From the NCBI RefSeq assembly GCF_018531425.1, contig NZ_JAHBOI010000001.1:602491-666490 (forward strand): a stretch of DNA of 64,000 nucleotides, read 5' to 3'. The DNA is from Paenarthrobacter sp. DKR-5. GTDB taxonomy: Bacteria; Actinomycetota; Actinomycetes; Actinomycetales; Micrococcaceae. Of this stretch, positions 55,751 through 63,875 are shown in pieces (position 1 is the first letter of the stretch; every line of letters begins with the position of its first letter). The notes beneath the pieces are model-generated. The model saw nothing but the letters and a program-made list of their open reading frames with translations, had not been told where the DNA came from and did no database searches. A program made the position numbers and the translations under genes.

Positions 55751-57700
55751 ATGAGACGCAAGCCCGCGGCCAACGGCCACGCGCCAGCGCGAGCACGCAT
55801 GCCGTCGCAATACCTCGTGGTCGGCGTGACGCTGGTCGTGGGCGCAGCGGCATTGATCCTGCAGGCCGCGCGCCTGCAACCCGTGCCGCTGCTGCTGGTC
55901 AGCGGCTACGTGCTGGTCATCGCGCTGCTCCGCGGCTGGGACATGGTGCGGGACTTCGCCCGCCGGCGAGGGGGCGTGGACGTACTCGCGGTCGCCGCGA
56001 TTTTCAGCACCGTGGCGGTTGGCGAATACTGGGCCAGCCTGGTCATCGTCCTGATGCTCTCGGGCGGCGGCGCGCTGGAAGAGTACGCCCAGCGCCATGC
56101 CAAGGCGGAGCTGACGTCGCTGCTCGCACGGTCCCCGCAGGTGGCCCACCGCATTGACGGGGGGACGACCGCGGACGTCCCGGCCGAGGATGTCGAAGCG
56201 GGCAACGTGCTGCTGGTGAAGCCGGGCGAGATGGTGCCGGTGGACGGAGTCCTGCTTTCCCCTGTGGCCACGCTGGACGAGTCATCGATCACCGGCGAGA
56301 GCCTGCCGGTGGAACATGCCCTGGGCGACGCGCTGTTCAGCGGGAGCGTGAACGGCGAACACGCGGTCACCGTGCGGGCAACCAGCACCGCCGCCGACAG
56401 CCTCTACCAGCAGATCATCGAACTGGTGCGCGCCGCTTCCGAAAGCCGGGCCCCCTTCGTCCGGCTCGCGGACCGGGTCGCCCTCCCCTTCACCCTTGCC
56501 GCGTTCGCGCTCGCCGGCGTCGCGTGGCTGCTCAGCGGCACCCCCACACGCTTCGCGGAGGTGCTGGTCGTCGCCACGCCGTGTCCGCTGCTGCTCGCTG
56601 CGCCCGTCGCATTCATCGCGGGCATGAGCCGGGCGGCCCGCAACGGAATCATCATCCGCAACGGCTCCGCGCTGGAGATGCTTGGCCGGGTCCGGACTGC
56701 GGCATTCGACAAGACCGGCACGCTCACCCACGGCCGCCCGGTGCTCAGCGACATCCGCTGCGCCCCGGACCGCACCCCTGCCGAGGTTCTCTCCCTGGCA
56801 GCCACCGCCGAGCAGTATTCGCTGCATGTGGCGGCCCAGGCCATCGTCCGTGCGGCCGAGCAGCAGCACTGCAGCCCCGAACCGGCGACCAATGTGCGTG
56901 AGGTGACCTCGCAGGGGGTGGTGGCCCACCGGAACGGGACCCGGATCGTGGCTGGCAGGCGGACCTTCGTGGAGCAGGAAGGCGGACCGTTCGACGCCGA
57001 TGGACCCGGAGGCGGCGAGATGGCTGTCTACCTCGCCGCGGACGGCCGGTACGCGGGCACGCTCGTGCTGCGCGACGCGGCGCGTGCGGAGGCCCGCGCC
57101 ACCCTCGATGCCCTGCGGTCCCTGGGAGTGGCCAGGTTCCTCATGCTCACCGGGGACGGCACCGCGGCCGCCCAGCAGGTGGCCTCCGAGCTCGGCATCG
57201 ACGAGGTGCGCGCGGAGTGCCTGCCCAAGGACAAGGTGGACGCCGTCAGCTCGGCCCAGCCGCGGCCGGTCATGATGGTCGGCGACGGCGTCAACGACGC
57301 GCCGGTCCTGGCGGCCGCCGACATCGGGGTGGCCATGGGCGCGAAGGGAGCCACAGCGGCAAGCGAGTCCGCCGACGTCGTCGTCCTCGTGGACGACCTC
57401 GCCCGGACGGCGACCGCGGTGTCCATCGGCAAGGACACCATGCGCACGGCCATGCAAAGCATCTGGCTGGGCATGGGGCTGAGCGCGCTGCTCATGGTCA
57501 TCGCGGCCTTCGGCTATCTGCCCGCGATCCTTGGCGCGGGATTCCAGGAGGTGGTGGACCTGCTCACGATCCTCAACGCACTGCGTGCCCTCCGGGACCG
57601 CCCGCTTCCCGGCCGCGCGGCGGCTTCCGTGACCAAAGCCCCTAGCCCCGCCGGACCGGCGGATGGCACGTTGGGACGGACCCGAGCAGGCCGGACCTGA
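55751..57700 (+). CDS. P1B-type metal-transporting ATPase
   Basis: A 649-residue P-type ATPase. It has the TGES actuator loop, the metal-channel motif TPCPLLLAAP (Cys278), the phosphorylation site Asp320 in DKTGTLTHG, and the hinge MVGDGVNDAPVLAAADIGVA. No N-terminal HMA metal-binding domain is present. The P1B nucleotide-domain His-Pro pair is here His359-Val360 (LHVAAQAI), a departure from the family. The TPCP membrane motif is neither the CPC of copper nor the SPC of cobalt pumps, so the metal cannot be assigned. It fits the stress-region context, as do CtpF-type ATPases of the DosR regulon. Confidence 0.9.
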   Translation: MRRKPAANGHAPARARMPSQYLVVGVTLVVGAAALILQAARLQPVPLLLVSGYVLVIALLRGWDMVRDFARRRGGVDVLAVAAIFSTVAVGEYWASLVIVLMLSGGGALEEYAQRHAKAELTSLLARSPQVAHRIDGGTTADVPAEDVEAGNVLLVKPGEMVPVDGVLLSPVATLDESSITGESLPVEHALGDALFSGSVNGEHAVTVRATSTAADSLYQQIIELVRAASESRAPFVRLADRVALPFTLAAFALAGVAWLLSGTPTRFAEVLVVATPCPLLLAAPVAFIAGMSRAARNGIIIRNGSALEMLGRVRTAAFDKTGTLTHGRPVLSDIRCAPDRTPAEVLSLAATAEQYSLHVAAQAIVRAAEQQHCSPEPATNVREVTSQGVVAHRNGTRIVAGRRTFVEQEGGPFDADGPGGGEMAVYLAADGRYAGTLVLRDAARAEARATLDALRSLGVARFLMLTGDGTAAAQQVASELGIDEVRAECLPKDKVDAVSSAQPRPVMMVGDGVNDAPVLAAADIGVAMGAKGATAASESADVVVLVDDLARTATAVSIGKDTMRTAMQSIWLGMGLSALLMVIAAFGYLPAILGAGFQEVVDLLTILNALRALRDRPLPGRAAASVTKAPSPAGPADGTLGRTRAGRT

Positions 57701-57720
57701 AAAACCTCAAGGAGCGCCCA

Positions 57721-58164
57721 GTGCCACCGACAGAGACAGGGTTCCAGGGCATGCCCGGCTCCCGCCATATCACCGAGGAACTCACCCCGGACAAGTGCTG
57801 GGAACTGCTGACCTCGCACCAGACCGGCCGGATCGGGTATGTCGATGACGGGACCGTGCAGATCTTCCCGGTGAACTACATGGTGCACCAGGACGCGATC
57901 TACTTCCGCACGGCGGAGGACGGCGCCCTGGGACGGATCATGCCGCAGGCAAGGGTGTCCTTCCAGATCGACGCCGCGGACCCGGTAAAGCTCGCGGGAT
58001 GGTCCGTCCTCGCCAGCGGCACCTTGGAGCACGTCCAGGATCCCGCGCTGGTCACTTTCCTCGCCGGCCGGGTGATGGAAGAGCCATGGGCAGCGGGCCT
58101 GCGCACCGCATTCATCGCCGTGCACCCCGAGACTCTGACCGGCCGGCGCGTCTACATGGCCTGA
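57721..58164 (+). CDS. PPOX-fold flavin/heme-binding protein
   Basis: A 147-residue split-barrel protein of the pyridoxamine 5'-phosphate oxidase-like class. The pattern LLTSHQTGRIGYVDDGTVQI and FPVNYMVHQDAIYFRTAEDG is typical of the small Rv-type members (F420 or flavin binders) found in dormancy regulons. GTG 57721 follows AAGGAG at six bases. The cofactor is unknown. It lies between the ATPase and alcohol dehydrogenase genes in the same orientation. Confidence 0.88.
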   Translation: MPPTETGFQGMPGSRHITEELTPDKCWELLTSHQTGRIGYVDDGTVQIFPVNYMVHQDAIYFRTAEDGALGRIMPQARVSFQIDAADPVKLAGWSVLASGTLEHVQDPALVTFLAGRVMEEPWAAGLRTAFIAVHPETLTGRRVYMA

Positions 58165-58229
58165 CCGGCCCGCATCACGCCGGAGGCACACACCAACAGC
58201 GCACAATTCCAGCGGCCCAGGGAGGACCC

Positions 58230-59285
58230 ATGAAAGCCCTTGTCTACAACGGTCCCGGCCAAAAGGCCTGGCAGGACGTCCCGGACCCGGCGATCCTCAA
58301 ACCCACCGACGCCCTCGTGCGCGTGGACACCACCACTATCTGCGGCACCGACCTGCACATCCTCAAAGGTGATGTGCCGGCGGTTCAGCCGGGGAGGATC
58401 CTGGGCCACGAAGGGGTGGGCACGGTCACCGAAGTCGGCGCATCCGTGACGAGCATCAAGCCCGGGGACAGGGTCATCATCTCCTGCATCAAGTCCTGTG
58501 GGCACTGCGCCAACTGCAAGTCCTCGCTCTACTCGCACTGCCTCGGCGACGAGGGAGCATCCGGTACCGGATGGATCTTCGGCCACCTCATTGACGGCAC
58601 CCAGGCGGAATTCGTCCGCGTGCCGTACGCCGAGAACTCGCTCTACAAGCTGCCCGAGGGCGTCACGGACGAGGAAGCGGTCATGCTCTCGGACATCCTG
58701 CCGACAGGTTTCGAGATCGGCGTCCAGTACGGCGGGGTGAAACCGGGCGACGTCGTAGCCGTGGTCGGCGCGGGCCCGGTGGGACTGGCCGCGATCACCA
58801 CCGCCGGTCTCTACGGCGCGGCCACCATCGTCGCGATCGACCTGGACGGCAACCGGCTGGAACAGGCCAAGGGATTCGGGGCGACGCACGCCGTCCTCTC
58901 CAGCGCGGCCGACTGGAAAGAGCAGGTTCTCGCCCTGACCGACGGGGCCGGCGCGGACGTTGCCATCGAAGCCGTGGGCATACCCGAGACCTTCCAGATG
59001 GCTGTCGACGTCGTCCGGCCCGGCGGCCGGGTGGCCAACGTCGGCGTCCACGGAAAGCCGGTGCAGCTGCACCTGGAGGATCTGTGGATCCAGAACATCT
59101 CCATCAGCATGGGCCTGGTGAACGCCAACACCACACCCATGCTCCTCAAGCTCGTAGCCCAGAAGAAGATCCACGCGGCGAACTTCGGCACCCACCAGTT
59201 CCGCCTCGACGACATCCTCGAGGCTTACGACACGTTTTCCCGGGCATCCGAGACCAAGGCGCTGAAGGTCGTCATCCGCCGTTGA
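58230..59285 (+). CDS. Zinc-dependent alcohol dehydrogenase
   Basis: A 351-residue medium-chain dehydrogenase. Catalytic zinc ligands: Cys38 (TICGTDLHI), His60-Glu61 (GHEGVG) and a later residue. Structural zinc: Cys90, Cys93, Cys96 and Cys104 (SCGHCANCKSSLYSHC). The Rossmann loop is VVGAGPVGLAA with an acidic residue at the end of strand 2 (IVAIDLDGNRL), so NAD is likely. GGGAGGACC precedes the ATG. It may reoxidise NADH under hypoxia; the alcohol is unknown. Confidence 0.93.
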   Translation: MKALVYNGPGQKAWQDVPDPAILKPTDALVRVDTTTICGTDLHILKGDVPAVQPGRILGHEGVGTVTEVGASVTSIKPGDRVIISCIKSCGHCANCKSSLYSHCLGDEGASGTGWIFGHLIDGTQAEFVRVPYAENSLYKLPEGVTDEEAVMLSDILPTGFEIGVQYGGVKPGDVVAVVGAGPVGLAAITTAGLYGAATIVAIDLDGNRLEQAKGFGATHAVLSSAADWKEQVLALTDGAGADVAIEAVGIPETFQMAVDVVRPGGRVANVGVHGKPVQLHLEDLWIQNISISMGLVNANTTPMLLKLVAQKKIHAANFGTHQFRLDDILEAYDTFSRASETKALKVVIRR

Positions 59286-59319
59286 CAGGAACCCGGCCCA
59301 ACCAGGAAGGAGACCGGCA

Positions 59320-59874
59320 ATGCGCGCACTGATCGTTTACGAATCGATGTACGGCAACACCCGCAAAATCGCTGAGGCAGTAGCCCGCGGGCTTGGCGAC
59401 GGCAGTGAGGTCCAGGTGGTGCCGGTCGGCGACGCAGCTGAAGTGGACCCTTCGGACTGGGACCTGCTCATCGTGGGCGGCCCCACGCACGCCCACGGGA
59501 TGACCCGGGGGACCAGCCGGGACGCCGCCGCCGAGGCAGCCGCCAAACCGGGCAGCGGGCTGACGATGGAACCCGCGGCGGACGCGGGGGGCCTGCGGGA
59601 GTGGCTGGACTCGCTCGGCCGGCGTGCCGGCAACGCCGCAGCCTTCGACACCCGCATCGACGCCGCGGCGTTCCTCACCGGCCGCGCCTCGAAGGGTATC
59701 GGCCGGAAGCTTGAGCACAGCGGCTTCACCCTGGTTGCTGAGCCCGAAAGCTTCCTCGTCACCTCACATAACGAGCTCGTGGCGGATGAGGAAGAACGGG
59801 CCCGGGCCTGGGGCGGCCGGCTGGCCTCCGGCGTCGGCGGCCGGCCAGCCAGTCCCGGACCCGTAGCGGACTAG
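59320..59874 (+). CDS. Flavodoxin-like protein
   Basis: A 184-residue flavodoxin-fold protein. The FMN phosphate loop is YESMYGNTRKIAEAV near residue 7, and the second loop GGPTHAHGMTRGTSR (about 53-67) takes the usual flavin-ring position. The C-terminus is a short Gly/Pro-rich tail. It is about 34 bp after the alcohol dehydrogenase and probably in the same operon. Its stop codon overlaps that of the convergent USP gene in a CTAG. Confidence 0.88.
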   Translation: MRALIVYESMYGNTRKIAEAVARGLGDGSEVQVVPVGDAAEVDPSDWDLLIVGGPTHAHGMTRGTSRDAAAEAAAKPGSGLTMEPAADAGGLREWLDSLGRRAGNAAAFDTRIDAAAFLTGRASKGIGRKLEHSGFTLVAEPESFLVTSHNELVADEEERARAWGGRLASGVGGRPASPGPVAD

Positions 59875-60734
59875 TCCCGGATCCGCGTCACGACCGTGGG
59901 GCACGGGATGTGCAGCAGGACCTCATGGCTCACCGACCCCATCAGGAGCCGCTTCAATGCGCCGCGTCCCCGGCTGCCGACAACGAGGAGCTGGGCGTTC
60001 GCCGCAGCCGTCACCAGGGCCTTCGCCGGGAACTGCTCGGTCTCCAGATGCTGGTGCACGACGAGGTCCGGATACCTGTCGGTGAGCCCCGCAACCGATT
60101 CCGCCAGCACCACCTTCTCCTCCTCCTCGATCCGCTTCGTGATGCTCTCCTCGGGGATGTCCCGCAGGATCCACGGGTTCGGAATCCGGCAGGCGTAGAC
60201 CACGTGCAGGTCCTGGCCCGAACGGTCCGCCTCGGCGGCTGCGAAGGAAACCGCGTCCAGGGAATGCTCGGATCCGTCCACGCCAACGACGACGCCGGAG
60301 CGGGCATCCGGCGGCATCAGCGGGATGACCGCCACCGGGGAAAGGCTCATCGTGGCGACCTGCAGGCTGACGGTGCCGAATATCTCGCCCTCGATCCGGC
60401 CCTTCTTGTCCGTCCCGACTACCACGAGGGCCGCGTCCTCGGACAGGTCGCTCAGCACCCGCACGATTTCGCCGTTGCGCAGCTCGGTGCGGACGGACAC
60501 ACCCGGGGCGATTTCGCCCGCGCGGGCGGCGGCCTTTTCCAGCAGACCCCGTGCCGACTCCATGACCCTGTCGTAGTACGCGTACTCCTCGGCCACCCAG
60601 TAGTCGTTGACGACGTGCACGAGCGTGACGTCGGACTTCATCCGCTCGGCCCGGCGCATGGCCCAGTCAAGCGCGGCCTGGCTGGGGGCGGAATGGTCGA
60701 CTCCGACCACGATTGACCTATTCACGAGGTTCAC
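59871..60734 (-). CDS. Universal stress protein, two UspA domains
   Basis: A 287-residue tandem USP. Domain 1 begins RSIVVGVDHSAPSQAALDWA with an altered loop VVVGTDKKGRIEGEIFGTVS. Domain 2 (from about 155, SGVVVGVDGSEHSLDAVSFA) has the canonical VVGSRGRGALKRLLMGSVSH and ends in PCPTVVTRIRD. The start is GTG 60734 or GTG 60725; both have nearby AGG/GAGG signals. A DosR-box-like element lies about 95 bp upstream, shared with the divergent VIT1-like gene. Confidence 0.9.
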   Translation of the reverse strand: MNLVNRSIVVGVDHSAPSQAALDWAMRRAERMKSDVTLVHVVNDYWVAEEYAYYDRVMESARGLLEKAAARAGEIAPGVSVRTELRNGEIVRVLSDLSEDAALVVVGTDKKGRIEGEIFGTVSLQVATMSLSPVAVIPLMPPDARSGVVVGVDGSEHSLDAVSFAAAEADRSGQDLHVVYACRIPNPWILRDIPEESITKRIEEEEKVVLAESVAGLTDRYPDLVVHQHLETEQFPAKALVTAAANAQLLVVGSRGRGALKRLLMGSVSHEVLLHIPCPTVVTRIRD

Positions 60735-60827
60735 CTCGTCCTTTCGTCGGGTGCAGCTGTTCCCGCAGGACGGCCGCATGCCGCGCCTGCCGTCCCCACG
60801 GTTTCGCATCCCGCCGGCCGCAGGCTA

Positions 60828-60841
60828 GAGGCGGAAGTCCC
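60828..60841. promoter_or_regulatory. DosR-box-like element, USP/VIT1 divergent region
   Basis: On the minus strand it reads GGGACTTCCGCCTC, close to GGGACTTTNGNCCC. It is about 95 bp upstream of the USP start and 48 bp upstream of the VIT1-like start. Confidence 0.4.
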
Positions 60842-60888
60842 GCCGGCAAACGCTGGCGCCGGGGCGGGCTGAATGGTTAGCTGGTGCC

Positions 60889-61614
60889 ATGAGCGAGGAT
60901 GCTGCCGCTGTCCATCCGGACGAACCGCACAATCCCAACATCGCTTCGAGGCTGAACTGGCTCAGGGCCGGTGTGCTCGGAGCCAACGACGGGATCGTAT
61001 CGGTGGCGGCCACCGTGGTTGGCGTCGCCGGTGTGACGAATGAGGTCCCACCGATCCTGACGGCTGGCATGGCCGCTGTGGTTGGCGGAGCAGTCTCGAT
61101 GGCGTTGGGCGAATACGTCTCGGTGAGCAGCCAGCGCGACAGCCAGCGCGCGTTGATTGCCAAGGAACGCAGGGAACTCGCCGAGGACCCCGAATTGGAG
61201 CTGGCGGAGCTCACCGGAATCTACCGTGCCAAGGGCCTCAGCCCGGAAACAGCAAAACAGGTGGCCGTTGAGCTCACCGAGCACGACGCTCTCGCGGCGC
61301 ACCTCTCGGCGGAGCTGAACATCGACGAAAACGACGTGGTCAGCCCCTGGCACGCCGCCTACGCCTCCGCCGCGGCCTTCGCCGTCGGCGCAGTGCTGCC
61401 GATGCTCGCCATCCTGCTCCCGCCGGCGGCAGTCCGCATTCCCGTCACCTTTGTGGCCGTCCTGATTGCTCTCGGGATCACCGGCGCGCTGAGTGCCTAC
61501 ATCGGTGGCAGCTCGAAGCGGGTTGCAGCGGTCCGGCTGGTCGTCGGCGGCGCGCTGGCCCTGGCCGCGACGTTCATCGTGGGCCGGCTGCTGGGCGCCT
61601 CCGGCGTCGTCTGA
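60889..61614 (+). CDS. VIT1/CCC1-family membrane transporter
   Basis: A 241-residue protein with about five membrane segments. The N-terminal pattern LNWLRAGVLGANDGIVSVAA and MALGEYVSVSSQRDSQRALI are family signatures, and a cytosolic Glu-rich segment (KERRELAEDPELELAELTGI) could bind metal. Members carry Fe2+ or Mn2+ into vacuoles in eukaryotes; bacterial members are assumed to be iron or manganese exporters. Monocistronic. Confidence 0.9.
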   Translation: MSEDAAAVHPDEPHNPNIASRLNWLRAGVLGANDGIVSVAATVVGVAGVTNEVPPILTAGMAAVVGGAVSMALGEYVSVSSQRDSQRALIAKERRELAEDPELELAELTGIYRAKGLSPETAKQVAVELTEHDALAAHLSAELNIDENDVVSPWHAAYASAAAFAVGAVLPMLAILLPPAAVRIPVTFVAVLIALGITGALSAYIGGSSKRVAAVRLVVGGALALAATFIVGRLLGASGVV

Positions 61615-61635
61615 CCAGGGGCGCTGCCGCCGGCG

Positions 61636-62013
61636 TCAGATGCGGACGTAGGCCCAGCCCGCCCACTGCTGGCGGGCCAGATGGCCCACGGCCGCCGGCA
61701 CGGTATCGATGCCCGGCGCGAGGTCGGCCGCGCTGAGGCCGGCCGACCTCAGACTGTTTCCGCAGGCGAAGACGCGCACACCGGCCTCGAGCAGCGTGCC
61801 GAGCTGTTCGCCCGGGCCTCGCCCCTTCGCCAGCAGTGCGACGCCCGGGCCTTGGACGACAACGTGGATGTCCCGGCCGGCACCGAGGTCCGCTGCCGCG
61901 TTGGCGGCACTGCGCATCAGGTTGGGCAGCCAGGTCTCGGCGTCGCTGCCGGCGCCGTGGAGGAGCAGTCCCGGCAGGGGTCGGGTCGACGTTTCCGCGG
62001 TGTTGGTGCTCAC
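61636..62013 (-). CDS. DsrE-family protein
   Basis: A 125-residue protein of the DsrE/DsrF-like fold. The sulfur-acceptor Cys appears to be in VRVFACGNSLRSAGLSAADL, matching the DsrE-like pattern; there is an extra C-terminal segment rich in Ala and Trp. GTG 62013 is the start. It is the third gene of the rhodanese-CstR-DsrE operon, so it probably accepts or relays sulfane sulfur. Confidence 0.85.
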   Translation of the reverse strand: MSTNTAETSTRPLPGLLLHGAGSDAETWLPNLMRSAANAAADLGAGRDIHVVVQGPGVALLAKGRGPGEQLGTLLEAGVRVFACGNSLRSAGLSAADLAPGIDTVPAAVGHLARQQWAGWAYVRI

Positions 62014-62035
62014 GGCAGTAGGATCCTCTCGTCGG

Positions 62036-62356
62036 TCAGGTCAGGCTCAGGAACAGCTTCCGGAGTTCCTCAAGGCTAAGCGGTGTGCGGCCGGGCGCAG
62101 CGGAAGCACCCGGAGTGAGGCAGTCCTGCATCGCCGTGGAAATGATCTCAAAGCCCGCCTTGTCCAGCGCTCCGCTCACGGCGGAGAGCTGGGTGACGAT
62201 GTTCCGGCAGTCGGCCCCGGACTCGACGGCGGCGATGACGGCAGCAAGCTGGCCCTGGGCGCGCTTGAGCCGGTTGGCAATGCGGCGTGAATTCGCTGCC
62301 GGCGAGTTGGTCGGCGGCTCGTCGGCCGGGAGCGGAGCCATGGCGGCGGTGCTCAT
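62036..62356 (-). CDS. cstR: CstR-type persulfide-sensing repressor (CsoR superfamily)
   Basis: A 106-residue CsoR/RcnR-fold protein with a 20-residue N-terminal extension. The two conserved Cys are Cys50 (GADCRNIVTQLSAVSGALDK) and Cys79 (AMQDCL), 29 residues apart as in CstR Cys31/Cys60. The copper-ligand His of CsoR, four residues before the second Cys, is Ala75. That pattern points to sulfane-sulfur sensing rather than copper. It is encoded between rhodanese and DsrE genes, and palindromes of its operator type lie upstream of this operon and of trxA. Confidence 0.85.
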   Translation of the reverse strand: MSTAAMAPLPADEPPTNSPAANSRRIANRLKRAQGQLAAVIAAVESGADCRNIVTQLSAVSGALDKAGFEIISTAMQDCLTPGASAAPGRTPLSLEELRKLFLSLT

Positions 62357-62361
62357 GCGGC

Positions 62362-62676
62362 TCACCGGCCTTCGGGGTGGTAGCTGACGGGATGGCCGTT
62401 GCGGTACCACTCGGTGATACCGCCAAGGACGTTGACGGCGTCGAAGCCCTGTTCGGTCAGGTAGGCCGTCGCGCGGGAGCTGCGCCCCCCGGAGGCACAC
62501 ATCACGTAAACCGTGCGCCCGGCAGGCACATCACCGATAGAGCCGGCAAAGCGCGAGAGCGGAATGTTCTTCGTCCCCGGCACGCGGGCCTCGGCGTACT
62601 CCTCGTCCTCGCGGACATCGATGATCGGGACGTCGGGCCCCAGCGCTGCCAGGTCGTCGACGGTAATGCTGTTCAT
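62362..62676 (-). CDS. Single-domain rhodanese sulfurtransferase
   Basis: A 104-residue rhodanese with active-site Cys60 in MCASGGRSSRATAYL (the CxxGxR loop). The fold pattern VDDLAALGPDVPIIDVREDE and VLGGITEWYRNG is complete. It moves sulfane sulfur between persulfide or thiosulfate and acceptors. First gene of the operon; cstR follows after 5 bp. The operator at 62734-62749 lies 58 bp upstream of its start. Confidence 0.9.
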   Translation of the reverse strand: MNSITVDDLAALGPDVPIIDVREDEEYAEARVPGTKNIPLSRFAGSIGDVPAGRTVYVMCASGGRSSRATAYLTEQGFDAVNVLGGITEWYRNGHPVSYHPEGR

Positions 62677-62733
62677 GCTCGTGTCCTTTCATCGATCTCC
62701 GGGGGCTTCCGGTGGGCATGCAGTACCCCCATG

Positions 62734-62749
62734 ATACCCCCGTGGGTAT
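62734..62749. promoter_or_regulatory. CstR-type operator, rhodanese promoter
   Basis: ATACCCCCGTGGGTAT has perfect 6-bp arms (ATACCC/GGGTAT) around CCGT. A near repeat TACCCCCATG lies just before. It resembles the A/T-G/C-tract operators of CstR and matches the site at 63451. Confidence 0.65.
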
Positions 62750-62792
62750 ATTGAAGCCAGACCAGGGCAGGCCGCCGGCTCACTCCGCCGGC

Positions 62793-63410
62793 TCAGGCCG
62801 CCGGAGCCGCGGCCAGGACAACGCAGTCCAGCGCGGGGCGAAGCGCCCCGCGCACCGGGCGGGAACGGGTCTCTGCCGCCAGGACGTCGAGCCCCGCGGC
62901 GCGCAGCCACGCGGCGACCTGTTCCGGCGTCTGGAGCACAAGGGGATCCTGGGGGCCGCCGGAGCCTTGCTTGAGGTTGGCCGCATCATGGTTCACAAGC
63001 AGGAACGTGCCGCCAGGCGCGAGCGCGCCGGCCGCTGCCGTCACGGCGGTCCTGAGCTCCGGCTCCGGCAACTGCAGGTAGGCGACCAACACAAGATCAA
63101 GGCTTCGCGGCGCCGGCTCGATCCGGGATGCGTCCGCCACCACCCAATCGATCCGGTCGGCAACCCCTTCAGCATCGGCGCGCCGGCGGCCGGAATCCAG
63201 GCCCTTGGCCGAAAAGTCCACCGCCTGAACCTGCCACCCACGCCCGGCCAGCCATACGGCATGCCGCCCTTCCCCCGCCCCCAGGTCCAGGGCCCGGCCC
63301 GGCACCCTGCCGTTGAGCTCGGCCGCAACCCACATGTTGGGCTCGGCACCCCAAACCCCGACGGGGTCGCTGTAGCGGCGGTCCCAGCCCGCGGCATCCA
63401 TGGTGTTCAT
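62793..63410 (-). CDS. Class I SAM-dependent methyltransferase
   Basis: A 205-residue methyltransferase. Motif I is ALDLGAGEGRHAVWLAGRGW near residue 40, the acidic end of strand 2 is AVDFSAKGL, and motif post-I VVADAS follows. The pattern WDRRYS at the N-terminus is seen in TehB/thiopurine-type small-molecule methyltransferases; a thiol or metalloid substrate would suit the neighbours, but this is a guess. Divergent from trxA across the CstR-type palindrome. Confidence 0.88.
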   Translation of the reverse strand: MNTMDAAGWDRRYSDPVGVWGAEPNMWVAAELNGRVPGRALDLGAGEGRHAVWLAGRGWQVQAVDFSAKGLDSGRRRADAEGVADRIDWVVADASRIEPAPRSLDLVLVAYLQLPEPELRTAVTAAAGALAPGGTFLLVNHDAANLKQGSGGPQDPLVLQTPEQVAAWLRAAGLDVLAAETRSRPVRGALRPALDCVVLAAAPAA

Positions 63411-63450
63411 CGGTTGGCCTCCTTGATTCCTGGCAACATCGCTTGTTGCA

Positions 63451-63469
63451 ATACCCCTAGGGGTATATT
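63451..63469 (+). promoter_or_regulatory. CstR-type operator overlapping the trxA promoter
   Basis: ATACCCCTAGGGGTAT (63451-63466) is a perfect 16-bp palindrome. TATATT (63464-63469) looks like a -10 element overlapping its right end, placing transcription start at or a few bases before the trxA ATG (63478). There is no ribosome binding site, so the mRNA may be leaderless. The methyltransferase promoter lies on the other side. Confidence 0.65.
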
Positions 63470-63477
63470 ATGTCTTC

Positions 63478-63840
63478 ATGGCAACTATTGATATCACCGA
63501 AAAGACTTTCAACGACACCGTCTCCGGCAACGGCATCGTGCTGGTGGACTTCTGGGCAGCCTGGTGCGGCCCGTGCCGCATGTTCGCCCCCACCTTCGGG
63601 GCGGCGTCGGAGAAGCACCCCGACGTGGTGTTCGCGAAGGTGGACACCGAGGCAGAGCAGTCCCTGGCGGGGGCCGCCGGCATCACTTCGATTCCGACGC
63701 TGATGGCATTCCGCGACGGCATCCTCGTCTTCTCCCAGCCGGGAGCGATGAATGCATCCTCGCTCGAACAGTTGATCACGGCAGTCAAGGACCTGAACAT
63801 GGACGAGGTGCGCAAGGAAATCGCCTCACAGGCGTCCTGA
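63478..63840 (+). CDS. trxA: Thioredoxin
   Basis: A 120-residue thioredoxin with the active site WCGPC (Cys30, Cys33), the buried Asp in VLVDFWAAWC and cis-Pro in ITSIPTLMAF. A C-terminal extension of about 15 residues follows the fold. It reduces disulfides and persulfides in the cytoplasm. It is the first gene of a unit with the reductase gene 35 bp downstream. Its promoter overlaps the CstR-type palindrome, which ties it to persulfide or sulfide stress. Confidence 0.93.
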   Translation: MATIDITEKTFNDTVSGNGIVLVDFWAAWCGPCRMFAPTFGAASEKHPDVVFAKVDTEAEQSLAGAAGITSIPTLMAFRDGILVFSQPGAMNASSLEQLITAVKDLNMDEVRKEIASQAS

Positions 63841-63875
63841 GCCCGTCCCCGGCGCAACCAAGCGGAGGAAGTTCC

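Noticed and set aside
62036..62356. Copper-sensing CsoR
   Set aside because: The His copper ligand is replaced by Ala75 and the neighbours are sulfur-transfer genes, so a CstR role fits better.
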